A stretch of DNA of 29,456 nucleotides, taken from a virus. Location of the stretch: positions 1 through 29,456 of the IMG/VR virus record IMGVR_UViG_3300030419_006871, one strand, 5' to 3'. Position 1 is the first letter of the stretch. Every line of letters starts with the position of its first letter. The notes under the pieces are model-generated. The model was not told the origin of the DNA. It saw only the letters and a program-made list of their open reading frames with translations, and searched no databases. This document shows positions 15,348 through 21,445 of the stretch, one piece after another. A program made the position numbers and the translations under genes.

Positions 15348-15429
15348 CGGCGACGGAATCTTCAAGGGCATAATGATCGGAAGTTTCATTTTCGGTGCTA
15401 TTTTCGCCTTTTACATGCTAACTTACTAA
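15322..15429 (+). CDS. 35-aa single-pass membrane peptide
   Basis: Starts at ATG 15322 after a perfect ribosome binding site (GGAGGAAGAG) inside the end of uvsE, and ends one base before the tRNA-Arg. After a short polar start the peptide has one hydrophobic helix (GIMIGSFIFGAIFAFYMLTY). Function unknown; the strong ribosome binding site is the main support. Confidence 0.65.
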   Translation: MNEFARLHSGDGIFKGIMIGSFIFGAIFAFYMLTY

Positions 15430-15506
15430 GCGCCCGTAGCTCAGTTGGATAGAGCATCGGCCTTCTAAGCCGAGGGTCACAGGTTCGAATCCTGTCGGGC
15501 GTACCA
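15430..15506 (+). tRNA. tRNA-Arg (UCU)
   Basis: Class I cloverleaf with encoded CCA. Acceptor GCGCCCG pairs with CGGGCGT; D arm GTAGCTCAGTTGGATAGAGC; anticodon stem TCGGC/GCCGA with loop CTTCTAA, anticodon TCT at 15464-15466; T arm ACAGG/CCTGT with TTCGAAT. Reads AGA/AGG, codons frequent in the left half of this window. Confidence 0.97.
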
Positions 15507-15517
15507 GAAAACAAATT

Positions 15518-15742
15518 ATGAAAAAGAGAATACACGTCAACCAACACAAGATCCGATCTAACAAGAAGACCGGAACCCGTGAGCCTGTCATAACAGTAAA
15601 GACTTACAAGACAAACGACTATTGTCATGAGGTTTATATTGAAGGCCCTTGCAAAGTAATATACTCGCCAGACAAGCCTTTGTCGTGCGGCGCAAGAGTA
15701 TGGATTGAGACGGAATCTGATGTTAAGTGTGGTGGAGGGTAA
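15518..15742 (+). CDS. Conserved-looking hypothetical protein, beta-rich
   Basis: A 74-aa protein, MKKRIHVNQHKIRSNKKTG, then PVITVKTYK, EVYIEGPCKVIYSPDKPLSCGARVWIETES. Strand-forming segments and conserved-looking Cys (CHEVYI, GPCKV, LSCGARV) suggest a compact beta barrel. Its resemblance to small proteins of marine T4-like phages is an impression from memory, not a search. It starts 11 bases after the tRNA-Arg. Confidence 0.75.
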   Translation: MKKRIHVNQHKIRSNKKTGTREPVITVKTYKTNDYCHEVYIEGPCKVIYSPDKPLSCGARVWIETESDVKCGGG

Positions 15743-15747
15743 CTACC

Positions 15748-15981
15748 ATGAAAGGTAATAAACAAATTTTCTCTAGCTCTAGAGATGAAAGAATTAAAGG
15801 CTATAAAAAGCTTTTCAAAGCTAAGGGTAATGACTACGACCCTCCGAAGGACATAGCTAAGGGTATCGTCGAGGCGATGGAAGCTCAAGGCTATGAAGTA
15901 GATGAGAAGCAAGTCATGGCTTATATGAAGTCTTCGTATGCAGTATTCGATAGAAATTATTTTACGAACACCCGACGTTGA
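15748..15981 (+). CDS. Hypothetical protein (77 aa)
   Basis: A 77-aa basic, helical protein of unknown function. ATG 15748 follows a GGAGGG site; a longer reading from GTG 15727 would overlap the previous gene. The sequence contains DPPKDIAKGIVEAMEAQGYEVDEKQVMAYMK, which looks like two helices with a short connecting turn. It is the last gene before the late-type promoter. Confidence 0.7.
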   Translation: MKGNKQIFSSSRDERIKGYKKLFKAKGNDYDPPKDIAKGIVEAMEAQGYEVDEKQVMAYMKSSYAVFDRNYFTNTRR

Positions 15982-15995
15982 GTTGTTTAACTACT

Positions 15996-16003
15996 TATAA
16001 ATA
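15996..16003 (+). promoter_or_regulatory. T4-type late promoter (TATAAATA)
   Basis: An exact TATAAATA, the T4 late promoter consensus at -10, 17 bases before the ATG of the 16020 gene. It is the only exact copy noticed in the window. An alternative sigma70 reading (TTAACT 15987-15992, 17 bases, TATAAT 16010-16015) overlaps it. Confidence 0.65.
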
Positions 16004-16019
16004 GTAGGATATAATATCG

Positions 16020-16472
16020 ATGTACTTGCCACTCACAGGCTACAAAGAACGAGACAATATTGATGAACAGGTAGATATGAACCCTATTGGACCAAAATTT
16101 GATGCTCAGGTTGTGCAGCCGCTGGACAAGTCAGTCCGCGCACAGCAGGAGACACAGAAAATTAATTCTCCAGGCGAGAATAATGAACAGCAGTTAAAAG
16201 AAAGCCAGGACAAGTCCGAATCAAATGTGGTTGCTGCTCACTACGGCACGTCAATGAATACGCAAGACTTTCTAGTCTTGAAGGCACAAACTAAAGATGA
16301 GCCCTATGAGATTCTCGATAGTGTAATCTCCAAGATGAAAGAGAACATGGAAGAGGTCGGTGAAGCACTTGAAGTGTTGTCAGAGATGGTCAAGAAAACA
16401 TCAAAGTCCAACATCGCCTTGGAGATCTTACAGAAAACTTTCGATGCCATCGATGAGATGCGAGGCAAGTGA
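16020..16472 (+). CDS. Hypothetical protein, candidate late/virion protein
   Basis: A 150-aa protein of unknown function behind the late-type promoter. The N-terminal half is Gln/Asp/Pro-rich and probably disordered (MNPIGPKFDAQVVQPLDKS). The middle has VVAAHYGTSMNTQDFLVLKAQ, and the C-terminal half is a long amphipathic coiled-coil-like helix (VISKMKENMEEVGEALEVL onward). The promoter type suggests late expression, hence a structural or assembly role (inference). It is the boundary gene: to the right, promoter type and codon use change. Confidence 0.75.
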   Translation: MYLPLTGYKERDNIDEQVDMNPIGPKFDAQVVQPLDKSVRAQQETQKINSPGENNEQQLKESQDKSESNVVAAHYGTSMNTQDFLVLKAQTKDEPYEILDSVISKMKENMEEVGEALEVLSEMVKKTSKSNIALEILQKTFDAIDEMRGK

Positions 16473-16508
16473 TAGTTTTTTACTCACACCTGCGATAGTT
16501 TTTTACTC
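16471..16508 (+). repeat. Direct repeat of a 15-base promoter segment
   Basis: GATAGTTTTTTACTC occurs at 16471-16485 and again at 16494-16508. Each copy carries a TTTACT -35; only the second has a matching -10 downstream. This looks like a partial duplication of the promoter at the left edge of the early-type region. Confidence 0.85.
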
Positions 16509-16529
16509 GCGCATGTGTGTACTTATATT
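16502..16529 (+). promoter_or_regulatory. Repeated-class promoter P1
   Basis: TTTACT, 16 bases, TATATT. The spacer starts CGCG, as in three other copies. The -10 is followed by six bases and then ATG 16536, so the predicted transcript would start at or next to the start codon. Confidence 0.75.
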
Positions 16530-16535
16530 ATGAGC

Positions 16536-16754
16536 ATGGAGATTGGCGACACCATAGAATACACGAACTTGGACGGCGACGTGATTTACGGCATTGTGTG
16601 CGAGGGATTGCACAAGTACACATTCGACACCACAGGGCCCAGGAAGTATCATGATGCAGTTAAGGTTGCCTGGATGGATGACGCCAGCGTAACAACCGAA
16701 TTGGTTGATGATATTCTTAATCCCGAGTACGACGGGATAGTGCTAGTTGCATGA
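16536..16754 (+). CDS. GDLV-family small protein, probably leaderless
   Basis: A 72-aa small beta-barrel-like protein (MEIGDTIEY, GDVIYGIVCEG, VKVAWMDD), matching the repeated family pattern G-D-x-[VI], G-x-V, V-x-W. The ATG at 16536 is preferred because it lies seven bases after the P1 -10; ATG 16530 and GTG 16515 overlap the promoter. It has no ribosome binding site. Its stop overlaps the next ATG (ATGA). Confidence 0.75.
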   Translation: MEIGDTIEYTNLDGDVIYGIVCEGLHKYTFDTTGPRKYHDAVKVAWMDDASVTTELVDDILNPEYDGIVLVA

Positions 16755-17086
16755 AAGTATCTGATTTGAAAATAGGATCGCTCTATGCCCTTTCAAGCGA
16801 CGAGAGAGTTGGCTTTGTTACGGGCGCGACTCCTATTGAAGAGGCATCTCGCCTAGCCCTCTACGTTCTAAAGAAGCACGCACGAGTCGCTCCGGTCGAT
16901 CCAAAGATGGCTAGCGCTTGGAGCGCGGAGGCACTCATCTATCTTGGCCCGAAGCAGGTCTATGGAGGACTGAACGGCGATTCTGTGAAATACGTGAAGA
17001 TGCACCACTTTGTTAGACAGAACGGAAAACGTCTTTATATTTCAGGACAACACATTAAACACATCAGGCCCTTTACACAGGGCTAG
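16751..17086 (+). CDS. Hypothetical protein, possible GDLV-type fold
   Basis: A 111-aa basic protein coupled by ATGA to the preceding gene. The start MKVSDLKIGSLYALSSDERVGFVTGATP resembles a GDLV opening in which the G-D is replaced by G-S, followed by G-x-V. It is longer than its relatives, with a helical insert (EEASRLALYVLKKHARV), and ends with VKYVKMHHFVRQNGKRLYI. Function unknown. Promoter P2 overlaps its last codons. Confidence 0.7.
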   Translation: MKVSDLKIGSLYALSSDERVGFVTGATPIEEASRLALYVLKKHARVAPVDPKMASAWSAEALIYLGPKQVYGGLNGDSVKYVKMHHFVRQNGKRLYISGQHIKHIRPFTQG

Positions 17087-17100
17087 CTGGTCCCTATGGT
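17072..17100 (+). promoter_or_regulatory. Repeated-class promoter P2
   Basis: TTTACA, 17 bases ending CCC, TATGGT. The zinc-knuckle gene begins 35 bases after the -10 with AAGGAGG, a leadered arrangement. The leader contains GGACGACCC. Confidence 0.75.
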
Positions 17101-17134
17101 ACTAGCGTAGACGAAAGCCAAGGAGGACGACCCA

Positions 17135-17917
17135 ATGGCATACATGACTGACGAGAATGGAAACTATAAGCGCACGGTGCGCTGTGGCTACTGCTATGAG
17201 AAGGGCCACAACAAGAGTGCTTGCCCCAAGCGCAAGCAAGATCTCAAAGATAATATTGAAACCTACACTAAAGAGCTAGCTAATTCTACCGCGCCTGCTG
17301 ATGATTGGCAGAGGAAGAACACCGAGCGTTATCTCAAGCGTAGCAAAGAGCAGCTTCACAAGATGGAGACTCGCGGGCAAAATCGCAAGTGTGGTTTCTG
17401 TAGTGAAGAAGGCCACACTAGGCGTACTTGTACGCATCGCAAAGCTAAGGTAGCCGAGCAGATGGCCAAGACGATTGCTCTTCGCAAGGGCGCAGCCCAG
17501 AGAATGATTGCTGATGGTTTTGGCCCCGGTGCTTTGATTCAGGTTAACCATCCTCGCAAGTCAGATGAAAGAGTCCTCGCCGTAGTGACCGGAGTGGATT
17601 TTGTGAATATGCGTCCTTCGCATAAGGTTACGAAGGACGACTACTTCGACACTCATCGAGGAGTGAGCTTCCAGTATGTTGTGCCAATCAAGGACACTTG
17701 GGGTGGAGTATACGAGAGCGGAAGTTGTTATGTAAGTCTTAGCCACTTCAATATCGACGACATTCCACAGGCTGAATGGTACCGTTCGCCAAACAATCGC
17801 GAGGCATCGCTTCTCTCAGGAGTCGCGGTAAGCGAGGACCAGCTTCTTACCGAGGAGGCTGTGAACGAGAAGCAGGTAAGCAAGTGGGTTGCTGATAACA
17901 TCGTAGATGTAAGGTAA
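17135..17917 (+). CDS. Double CCHC zinc-knuckle protein with SH3-like domain
   Basis: A 260-aa protein with two CX2CX4HX4C zinc knuckles: Cys17/Cys20/His25/Cys30 and Cys86/Cys89/His94/Cys99. They are joined by a charged helical linker (31-85) and followed by basic helices. Zinc knuckles bind single-stranded nucleic acid in retroviral nucleocapsids and eukaryotic RNA factors and are rare in phages. The C-terminal part (from about residue 128, GFGPGALIQVNHPRKSDERV, VLAVVTGVDF, SFQYVVPI) resembles the GDLV barrel seen in neighbours. It probably binds RNA or ssDNA (inference). It has a clear ribosome binding site and its own promoter P2. It has the longest coding region within 16.5-25 kb. Confidence 0.88.
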   Translation: MAYMTDENGNYKRTVRCGYCYEKGHNKSACPKRKQDLKDNIETYTKELANSTAPADDWQRKNTERYLKRSKEQLHKMETRGQNRKCGFCSEEGHTRRTCTHRKAKVAEQMAKTIALRKGAAQRMIADGFGPGALIQVNHPRKSDERVLAVVTGVDFVNMRPSHKVTKDDYFDTHRGVSFQYVVPIKDTWGGVYESGSCYVSLSHFNIDDIPQAEWYRSPNNREASLLSGVAVSEDQLLTEEAVNEKQVSKWVADNIVDVR

Positions 17918-17929
17918 GAGGAGAAAAAA

Positions 17930-18115
17930 GTGTTTACTTTGCAAGAACTTATGGAGCACAAGCAGGTGATCGAGGGTCTAATCGAGTCTCGCTGCGTGTG
18001 CGTAAATAAACCAGAACAGCGTGAAAATATTGTAGAAACTCTTGAAGTTGTCCACGCTATGCTGGATGCTGTTACGACACAGCTAGAAAAACAGTCGCTT
18101 ACCTTTACACCATAG
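17930..18115 (+). CDS. Hypothetical helical protein (61 aa)
   Basis: Starts at GTG 17930 after AGGAG, 12 bases past the zinc-knuckle stop. The protein is almost entirely helical (LQELMEHKQVIEGLIES; ENIVETLEVVHAMLDAVTTQ), probably a helical hairpin with two Cys (CVCVN) in the turn. Function unknown. Promoter P3 overlaps its last codons. Confidence 0.7.
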   Translation: MFTLQELMEHKQVIEGLIESRCVCVNKPEQRENIVETLEVVHAMLDAVTTQLEKQSLTFTP

Positions 18116-18132
18116 ATTGTCGTCCCTATGGT
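18104..18132 (+). promoter_or_regulatory. Repeated-class promoter P3
   Basis: TTTACA, 17 bases ending CCC, TATGGT. It differs from P2 mainly in the spacer. The following gene starts 12 or more bases downstream. Confidence 0.7.
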
Positions 18133-18144
18133 GAAGGTACAAGG

Positions 18145-18372
18145 TTGAGCCACACACTGTGGCGGGATAGGGTGGGTACATTGAACATCAAACCAGGAGT
18201 TTTGGTCGAGATCGATGAGGAAGTCGAAACGCTCGGCCACTGCACTCATGGTGTTGTTATCGGAAGATTCGAATACTTAGAATCTGACCGACAAGGGGAT
18301 AATATATGGAGAATCCTCTGCGGCGGCCGGATAATTATTTTGTGGGAAAGAGAGTTTAAGGTAGTAGAGTAA
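18145..18372 (+). CDS. GDLV-family small protein, start uncertain
   Basis: Up to 75 aa. The barrel part is NIKPGVLVEIDEEVETLG, HGVVIGRFEY, IWRILCGGRIIILW, REFKVVE. The longest reading uses TTG 18145, 12 bases after the P3 -10; GTG 18172 or TTG 18181 would start closer to the conserved part and look more like the MKVGDLV relatives. The stop overlaps the next gene's start (TAATG). Confidence 0.6.
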   Translation: MSHTLWRDRVGTLNIKPGVLVEIDEEVETLGHCTHGVVIGRFEYLESDRQGDNIWRILCGGRIIILWEREFKVVE

Positions 18373-18899
18373 TGATGCTAGCAAGTTATATTTTCAAGCC
18401 TCGCAGTCTCGACATCGCTGCAAAGGTCATAGAAAGTTTTTGTAACGACTTCCTACACTATGGACATGAAGGTTTCTACGTCCATTGGAGAGATAATCCT
18501 GCTCACAACAAGCTGCCTGATGGGTATGTAGAGTTTTGGATTGAAACCGAGAACGGCAACATGGATGTCTTTACCGAGACTAGCTTTAACGATGAGCCTC
18601 TGACCGCACAAGATCTTACAGATAATTTGTTCGCTTTTCTCGATGACAATTTTTGGGAAGACGACTGCGAGGGCGGCAAATTGTATACCTTCTATGAGCG
18701 TGAGTTGTCCGAAGTTGTGTCGGCCCTAAGTGTTCGAAACTCAAGGGTTATAGCCTTCGAGGCCGGTAGAAATGCCTGGGTGCATGATATCGGTCAAGGT
18801 GGTAATGGGCATTATCATCGTGTTGACATGGTTGAACACCTCCTAAGCGCTGACTTGCCTAAAAAGTCAAATAGGCAGTTGACTTTGCCTTTGGCGTAA
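18372..18899 (+). CDS. Hypothetical protein (175 aa)
   Basis: A 175-aa acidic protein of unknown function, starting at ATG 18372 or 18375 (tandem ATGs). Visible segments: FCNDFLHYGHEGFYVHWRDN, DGYVEFWIETENGNMDVF, LFAFLDDNFWEDDCEGGKLY and a Gly-rich VHDIGQGGNGHYHRVDM near the C-terminus. Several aromatic and His residues could form a binding site, but no family was recognised. It ends just before promoter P4, whose -35 lies in its last codons. Confidence 0.75.
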   Translation: MMLASYIFKPRSLDIAAKVIESFCNDFLHYGHEGFYVHWRDNPAHNKLPDGYVEFWIETENGNMDVFTETSFNDEPLTAQDLTDNLFAFLDDNFWEDDCEGGKLYTFYERELSEVVSALSVRNSRVIAFEAGRNAWVHDIGQGGNGHYHRVDMVEHLLSADLPKKSNRQLTLPLA

Positions 18900-18906
18900 C
18901 TATGTT
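18879..18906 (+). promoter_or_regulatory. Repeated-class promoter P4
   Basis: TTGACT, 16 bases, TATGTT. Six bases separate the -10 from ATG 18913, the leaderless geometry. Confidence 0.75.
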
Positions 18907-18912
18907 GGTGTC

Positions 18913-19110
18913 ATGGCTATTTGCATTGAGTGTGATGAAGAGTATTCTGACCGTCGTTTGGCGCTCGGATACAGAGTTTGTTTGGACTGTGGACAGGAAG
19001 CAGCCGAGCGTGAGATTTTATTCAAGGCGAAGTGTACCGCGCCTGCCTATAACAAAGGTGGGTACATGTACGTCTCAAGCGTCAATATGGCGAAGGATTT
19101 GGGAAGATGA
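18913..19110 (+). CDS. Zinc-ribbon small protein, probably leaderless
   Basis: A 65-aa protein with two CxxC pairs (CIEC at 4-7 and CLDC at 23-26) separated by a short charged stretch, a typical zinc ribbon. It is followed by a conserved-looking PAYNKGGYMYVSSV segment. ATG 18913 lies seven bases after the P4 -10, with no ribosome binding site. A competing frame at 18902 lacks any motif. Its stop overlaps the next ATG. Function unknown; a nucleic-acid-binding role is plausible. Confidence 0.8.
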   Translation: MAICIECDEEYSDRRLALGYRVCLDCGQEAAEREILFKAKCTAPAYNKGGYMYVSSVNMAKDLGR

Positions 19111-19316
19111 TTACTGGTGATTTGGTTCACATGAAGATTGACGGCGATGTTTTGGAGGCTACATTAGGTGTAGTGACTAGCTCGCTGGGCGATGAACAAT
19201 ACAAGGTTCTCTGGCTTGATGAAGCTAGCTCGGGAGCACAGGGCACATACGCAGCGTATAGCTTGCAGCCCATGAACGATATTGAATATCAGGAGACACT
19301 CTTTGAAAATTGGTGA
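19107..19316 (+). CDS. GDLV-family small protein
   Basis: A 69-aa family member: MITGDLVHMKIDGDVLEATLGVV, YKVLWLDEASSG, and an acidic end lacking the usual LEVI. ATGA overlap with the zinc-ribbon gene upstream. It overlaps the TTG start of the next gene by 14 bases. Confidence 0.8.
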   Translation: MITGDLVHMKIDGDVLEATLGVVTSSLGDEQYKVLWLDEASSGAQGTYAAYSLQPMNDIEYQETLFENW

Positions 19317-19455
19317 TACCGTAAGTGCTGGAAATGTAACAGGAAAGCTGATTCGTATCCAGCCAAAGACGCAAGACTTGGTTCTGCTCGACAAACAAGG
19401 AGAGGTTCACATTGTCCTCAGTACAGAAGCAAGACTCTCGACTTCGACCCGGTGA
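19303..19455 (+). CDS. Very short GDLV-family protein (50 aa)
   Basis: Starts at TTG 19303, seven bases after AGGAG, reading MKIGDTVSAGNVTGKLIRIQ and DLVLLDKQGEVHIVL. The opening is clearly of the GDLV family in a shortened form. It lies between two accepted members and overlaps both. The TTG start and small size lower confidence, but the ribosome binding site and family opening support it. Confidence 0.65.
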   Translation: MKIGDTVSAGNVTGKLIRIQPKTQDLVLLDKQGEVHIVLSTEARLSTSTR

Positions 19456-19648
19456 CTTGCTTCGCCTCAAAGACGGAAGCGGCGCTGTCGGCCTAATACT
19501 AGGCCCAGGCTATATTTCTCCAGCGAAGGAAGTGCAGACAATGCAAGTCTTGTGGAGCGACGATGACGAGCCTTGTGAAATTGATGTGGTAGCCTATGAA
19601 AAAGGGTGGGTGGAGCTTGTCAGTCGCGCAGATGTTCCTACAGTATGA
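19412..19648 (+). CDS. GDLV-family small protein
   Basis: A 78-aa member starting at TTG 19412 behind AGGAGAGG: a ten-residue lead, then LRPGDLLRLKDGSGAVGLILG, TMQVLWSDDDE, KGWVELVS. All parts of the family pattern are present. The -35 of promoter P5 lies in its last codons, and its TGA overlaps the six bases between that -10 and the next start. Confidence 0.75.
   Translation: MSSVQKQDSRLRPGDLLRLKDGSGAVGLILGPGYISPAKEVQTMQVLWSDDDEPCEIDVVAYEKGWVELVSRADVPTV
19617..19644 (+). promoter_or_regulatory. Repeated-class promoter P5
   Basis: TTGTCA, 16 bases ending TTCC, TACAGT. Followed by ATGAGC and then ATG 19651: the same TATGAGCATG context as at P1. Confidence 0.6.
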
Positions 19649-19650
19649 GC

Positions 19651-19845
19651 ATGAAGACGACGAAACCTAAAGTTGGACACCTTGTCCGCATCGATAGTAG
19701 CTACCCGAACACTCAAGCCGCAGGCCAGCTAGCCCTGGTGGTTAAGACTATTGGCATTGAATGTGTTGTGCAGCCCTTGGTCAACCCCGGTGGTCATGGC
19801 AAGCCCTGGTGGTTTAGCCGTACCCATCTTGAGGTTTTGTCATGA
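19651..19845 (+). CDS. GDLV-family small protein, probably leaderless
   Basis: A 64-aa member: MKTTKPKVGHLVRIDSSYP, GQLALVVKTIG, PWWFSRTHLEVLS. ATG 19651 is seven bases after the P5 -10 and has no ribosome binding site. It is the first gene of the tightest part of the paralogue array; its terminal LEV codons (TTGAGG) provide the next ribosome binding site. Confidence 0.8.
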   Translation: MKTTKPKVGHLVRIDSSYPNTQAAGQLALVVKTIGIECVVQPLVNPGGHGKPWWFSRTHLEVLS

Positions 19846-20021
19846 AAGTAGGTGATTTGGTTAGATTTAAGTCCAAGACACTGACAGGCCCCAACCCGAT
19901 TGTCCTAGTGGTCAAAGTTTGGCCTGGGATTGAAGGCTCGGTCGGCGTTGTCAACCTCGACAGCGGAGAGAGGACTGGAAGATTCGTTACTGATCTGGAG
20001 ATTGTAAGTGCAAGTCGGTGA
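19842..20021 (+). CDS. GDLV-family small protein (59 aa)
   Basis: MKVGDLVRFKSKTLTG, NPIVLVVKVWPG, GSVGVVNLDSG, TDLEIVSASR. ATG 19842 overlaps the upstream stop by four bases. Its own stop lies 14 bases inside the next gene: the tail SASR-stop is written by the same bases that encode the next MQVGD. Confidence 0.85.
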   Translation: MKVGDLVRFKSKTLTGPNPIVLVVKVWPGIEGSVGVVNLDSGERTGRFVTDLEIVSASR

Positions 20022-20217
20022 TTTGGTGAGGTGGGTGGCACACACGAAATGGCAGCGCGGCGGCCTAGGAACGATTGTTGATGTAGCAACTATGTTCGAG
20101 GGCAACTCTTATCGAATCATGTGGCATGTGGATATTGAGGATATCAGAGACTACAGGGGAGTTTGGTATACCAAGGCCGACTTTGAAGACGGAACGATTG
20201 TAAATGAAAGTCGGTGA
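20008..20217 (+). CDS. GDLV-family small protein (69 aa)
   Basis: GTG start. MQVGDLVRWVAHTKWQ, GLGTIVDVATMFEG, YRIMWHVD, GTIVNESR. GGAG in the upstream LEI codons lies eight bases before the GTG. It ends with a 14-base overlap into the next member. Confidence 0.85.
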   Translation: MQVGDLVRWVAHTKWQRGGLGTIVDVATMFEGNSYRIMWHVDIEDIRDYRGVWYTKADFEDGTIVNESR

Positions 20218-20383
20218 TTTAGTTGTACAAAAAGGCTGGGAAGCATGCGGCGCAGGTATCGTAACCAGAGTAGCCGCCGAGTCTGCCCTCATTGAACCAC
20301 CCGTGCGGGTCACAGTCCAGTGGCCAAACGGTGAGGTAGATATGTATCGGAGTCAGTTGAAGGTCATCAGTGAAAGTCGGTGA
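20204..20383 (+). CDS. GDLV-family small protein (59 aa)
   Basis: MKVGDLVVQKGWEACGAGIV, VRVTVQWPNGEVDMY, SQLKVISESR. ATG 20204. The ribosome binding site is weak here because the upstream protein ends GTIVN rather than LEIV; this is the one junction of the run without GGAG. 14-base overlaps on both sides. Confidence 0.85.
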   Translation: MKVGDLVVQKGWEACGAGIVTRVAAESALIEPPVRVTVQWPNGEVDMYRSQLKVISESR

Positions 20384-20570
20384 TTTAGTAAATAACACTC
20401 ATGCCCTTGACGGACAAGGTTTGGGTCTTATAGTACAGATAGAGCGTGATGCAACAAAGCGCACGCCAACTTGCGAATACAAAGTAGAGTGGATTCGCCC
20501 GCCGCCTGGATGCCCAAGATATTCTTGGAACAGCGCCGCGTGGCTGGAGATTGTAAATGAAAGTCGGTGA
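20370..20570 (+). CDS. GDLV-family small protein (66 aa)
   Basis: GTG start. MKVGDLVNNTHALDGQGLGL, IVQIERDATKR, YKVEWIRPPPG, AAWLEIVNESR. It carries a Pro-rich loop before the last strand. 14-base overlaps on both sides. Confidence 0.85.
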   Translation: MKVGDLVNNTHALDGQGLGLIVQIERDATKRTPTCEYKVEWIRPPPGCPRYSWNSAAWLEIVNESR

Positions 20571-20778
20571 TTTGGTTAGGCTTCTGGACGATCCAGAGGT
20601 CCACAGGAACAACGGAGAGATTCCCCCTGATGCTATTGGCATCGTGGTCGAGGAGCCTTCGACTGCTTGCTTCCAGAAAGGCGGCGCGCTAGAATCCATG
20701 TGGGTCCAGTGGAATGGCCGATGGGATTGGGACTCGATGTTTGTCGAAGACTTGGAGGTCATCAGTGCAACCCGGTAA
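20557..20778 (+). CDS. GDLV-family small protein (73 aa)
   Basis: MKVGDLVRLLDDPEVHR, DAIGIVVEEPS, MWVQWNGRWDWDS, EDLEVISATR. ATG 20557, preceded by GGAG eight bases upstream within the LEI codons of the previous gene. It has a longer acidic loop 1 and a Trp-rich strand. Confidence 0.85.
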   Translation: MKVGDLVRLLDDPEVHRNNGEIPPDAIGIVVEEPSTACFQKGGALESMWVQWNGRWDWDSMFVEDLEVISATR

Positions 20779-20947
20779 CTTAGTGAAGCATATAGAGATT
20801 CCCAGGCTGGGCGTGGGCCTTGTGACGAAAGTTCGAGGCATACACTGCATGGTGCAGTGGACATACGAAGCTGACGACGCCCGCAAGAATCCTGGTCCAA
20901 CGCTGGAGCAAAACAGTATGCTGGAGGTCATCAGTGCAAGTCGGTGA
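20765..20947 (+). CDS. GDLV-family small protein (60 aa)
   Basis: GTG start. MQPGNLVKHIEIPRLGVGLV, HCMVQWTYEADDARK, SMLEVISASR. The junction copy is slightly diverged (V-G-D has become P-G-N), yet the overlap and the GGAGG position are kept. Confidence 0.83.
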   Translation: MQPGNLVKHIEIPRLGVGLVTKVRGIHCMVQWTYEADDARKNPGPTLEQNSMLEVISASR

Positions 20948-21104
20948 TTTGGTAAAGTTTACAAGTGGTTATACTGGTATCATTTTAGAGTTTACCAAGT
21001 ACAACGGAGTTACTATATTTGTTAATGAGCCGGTTCATTTTAAGAATCCGACGACAATGAGCTTGAAGATGCTAATCCGAACCGCAGAATTGGTTTGTGA
21101 ATAA
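20934..21104 (+). CDS. GDLV-family small protein (56 aa)
   Basis: GTG start. MQVGDLVKFTSGYTGIILEF, VTIFVNEPVHF, RTAELVCE. Last of the uninterrupted run of 14-base overlaps; its TAA overlaps the ATG of the unrelated MGTRS-type gene. Confidence 0.82.
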   Translation: MQVGDLVKFTSGYTGIILEFTKYNGVTIFVNEPVHFKNPTTMSLKMLIRTAELVCE

Positions 21105-21445
21105 TGGGCACTAGATCAAACATATACATTGAAACTGAGCCAGGGACTTATATTGGCACATACTGTCATTTTGACGGATACCCTAGTCATATGTTCCCCA
21201 TACTTGAGAGTATGGCAAACGACGAACTTCAGAGTCACATCCTCATCGCAATGACCCAAGGTGGCATCCGAGTAATGGATAATGTTGCGACAGAGTATAT
21301 TGGTGACGAAAGTTCTACCGTCATACTAACGGACCCGCACATGGAAGATTGGGGGCCTGACTATATCTGGATCAAGTGTCATGATGGTAGCGTGAAGTGG
21401 CGTTATAGTTCAGATGACAGATGGCGCTTGACCCAGGACGAGTAG
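21104..21445 (+). CDS. MGTRS-type conserved phage protein
   Basis: A 113-aa protein opening MGTRSNIYIETEPG, then TYCHFDGYPSHMFPIL. This pattern (MGTRS, strand, Y-C-H-x-D-G-Y) is widespread in phage genomes; its function is not known to me. The C-terminal part alternates strands and loops with many Trp/Asp (EDWGPDYIWIKCHDGSVKW). TAATG overlap with the upstream array member. Promoter P6 lies over its 3' end. Confidence 0.82.
   Translation: MGTRSNIYIETEPGTYIGTYCHFDGYPSHMFPILESMANDELQSHILIAMTQGGIRVMDNVATEYIGDESSTVILTDPHMEDWGPDYIWIKCHDGSVKWRYSSDDRWRLTQDE

Noticed and set aside
18902-19120. 72-aa + strand reading overlapping the zinc-ribbon gene
   Set aside because: The alternative frame (18913) has two CxxC pairs, the right promoter spacing and a coupled downstream gene; this frame has none of these.
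19842-21104. CRISPR-like array suggested by the regularly spaced repeat near each gene junction
   Set aside because: The repeats fall at gene starts with spacing of about 170-210 bases, and the intervening DNA is coding. There is no short spacer structure and no cas gene.
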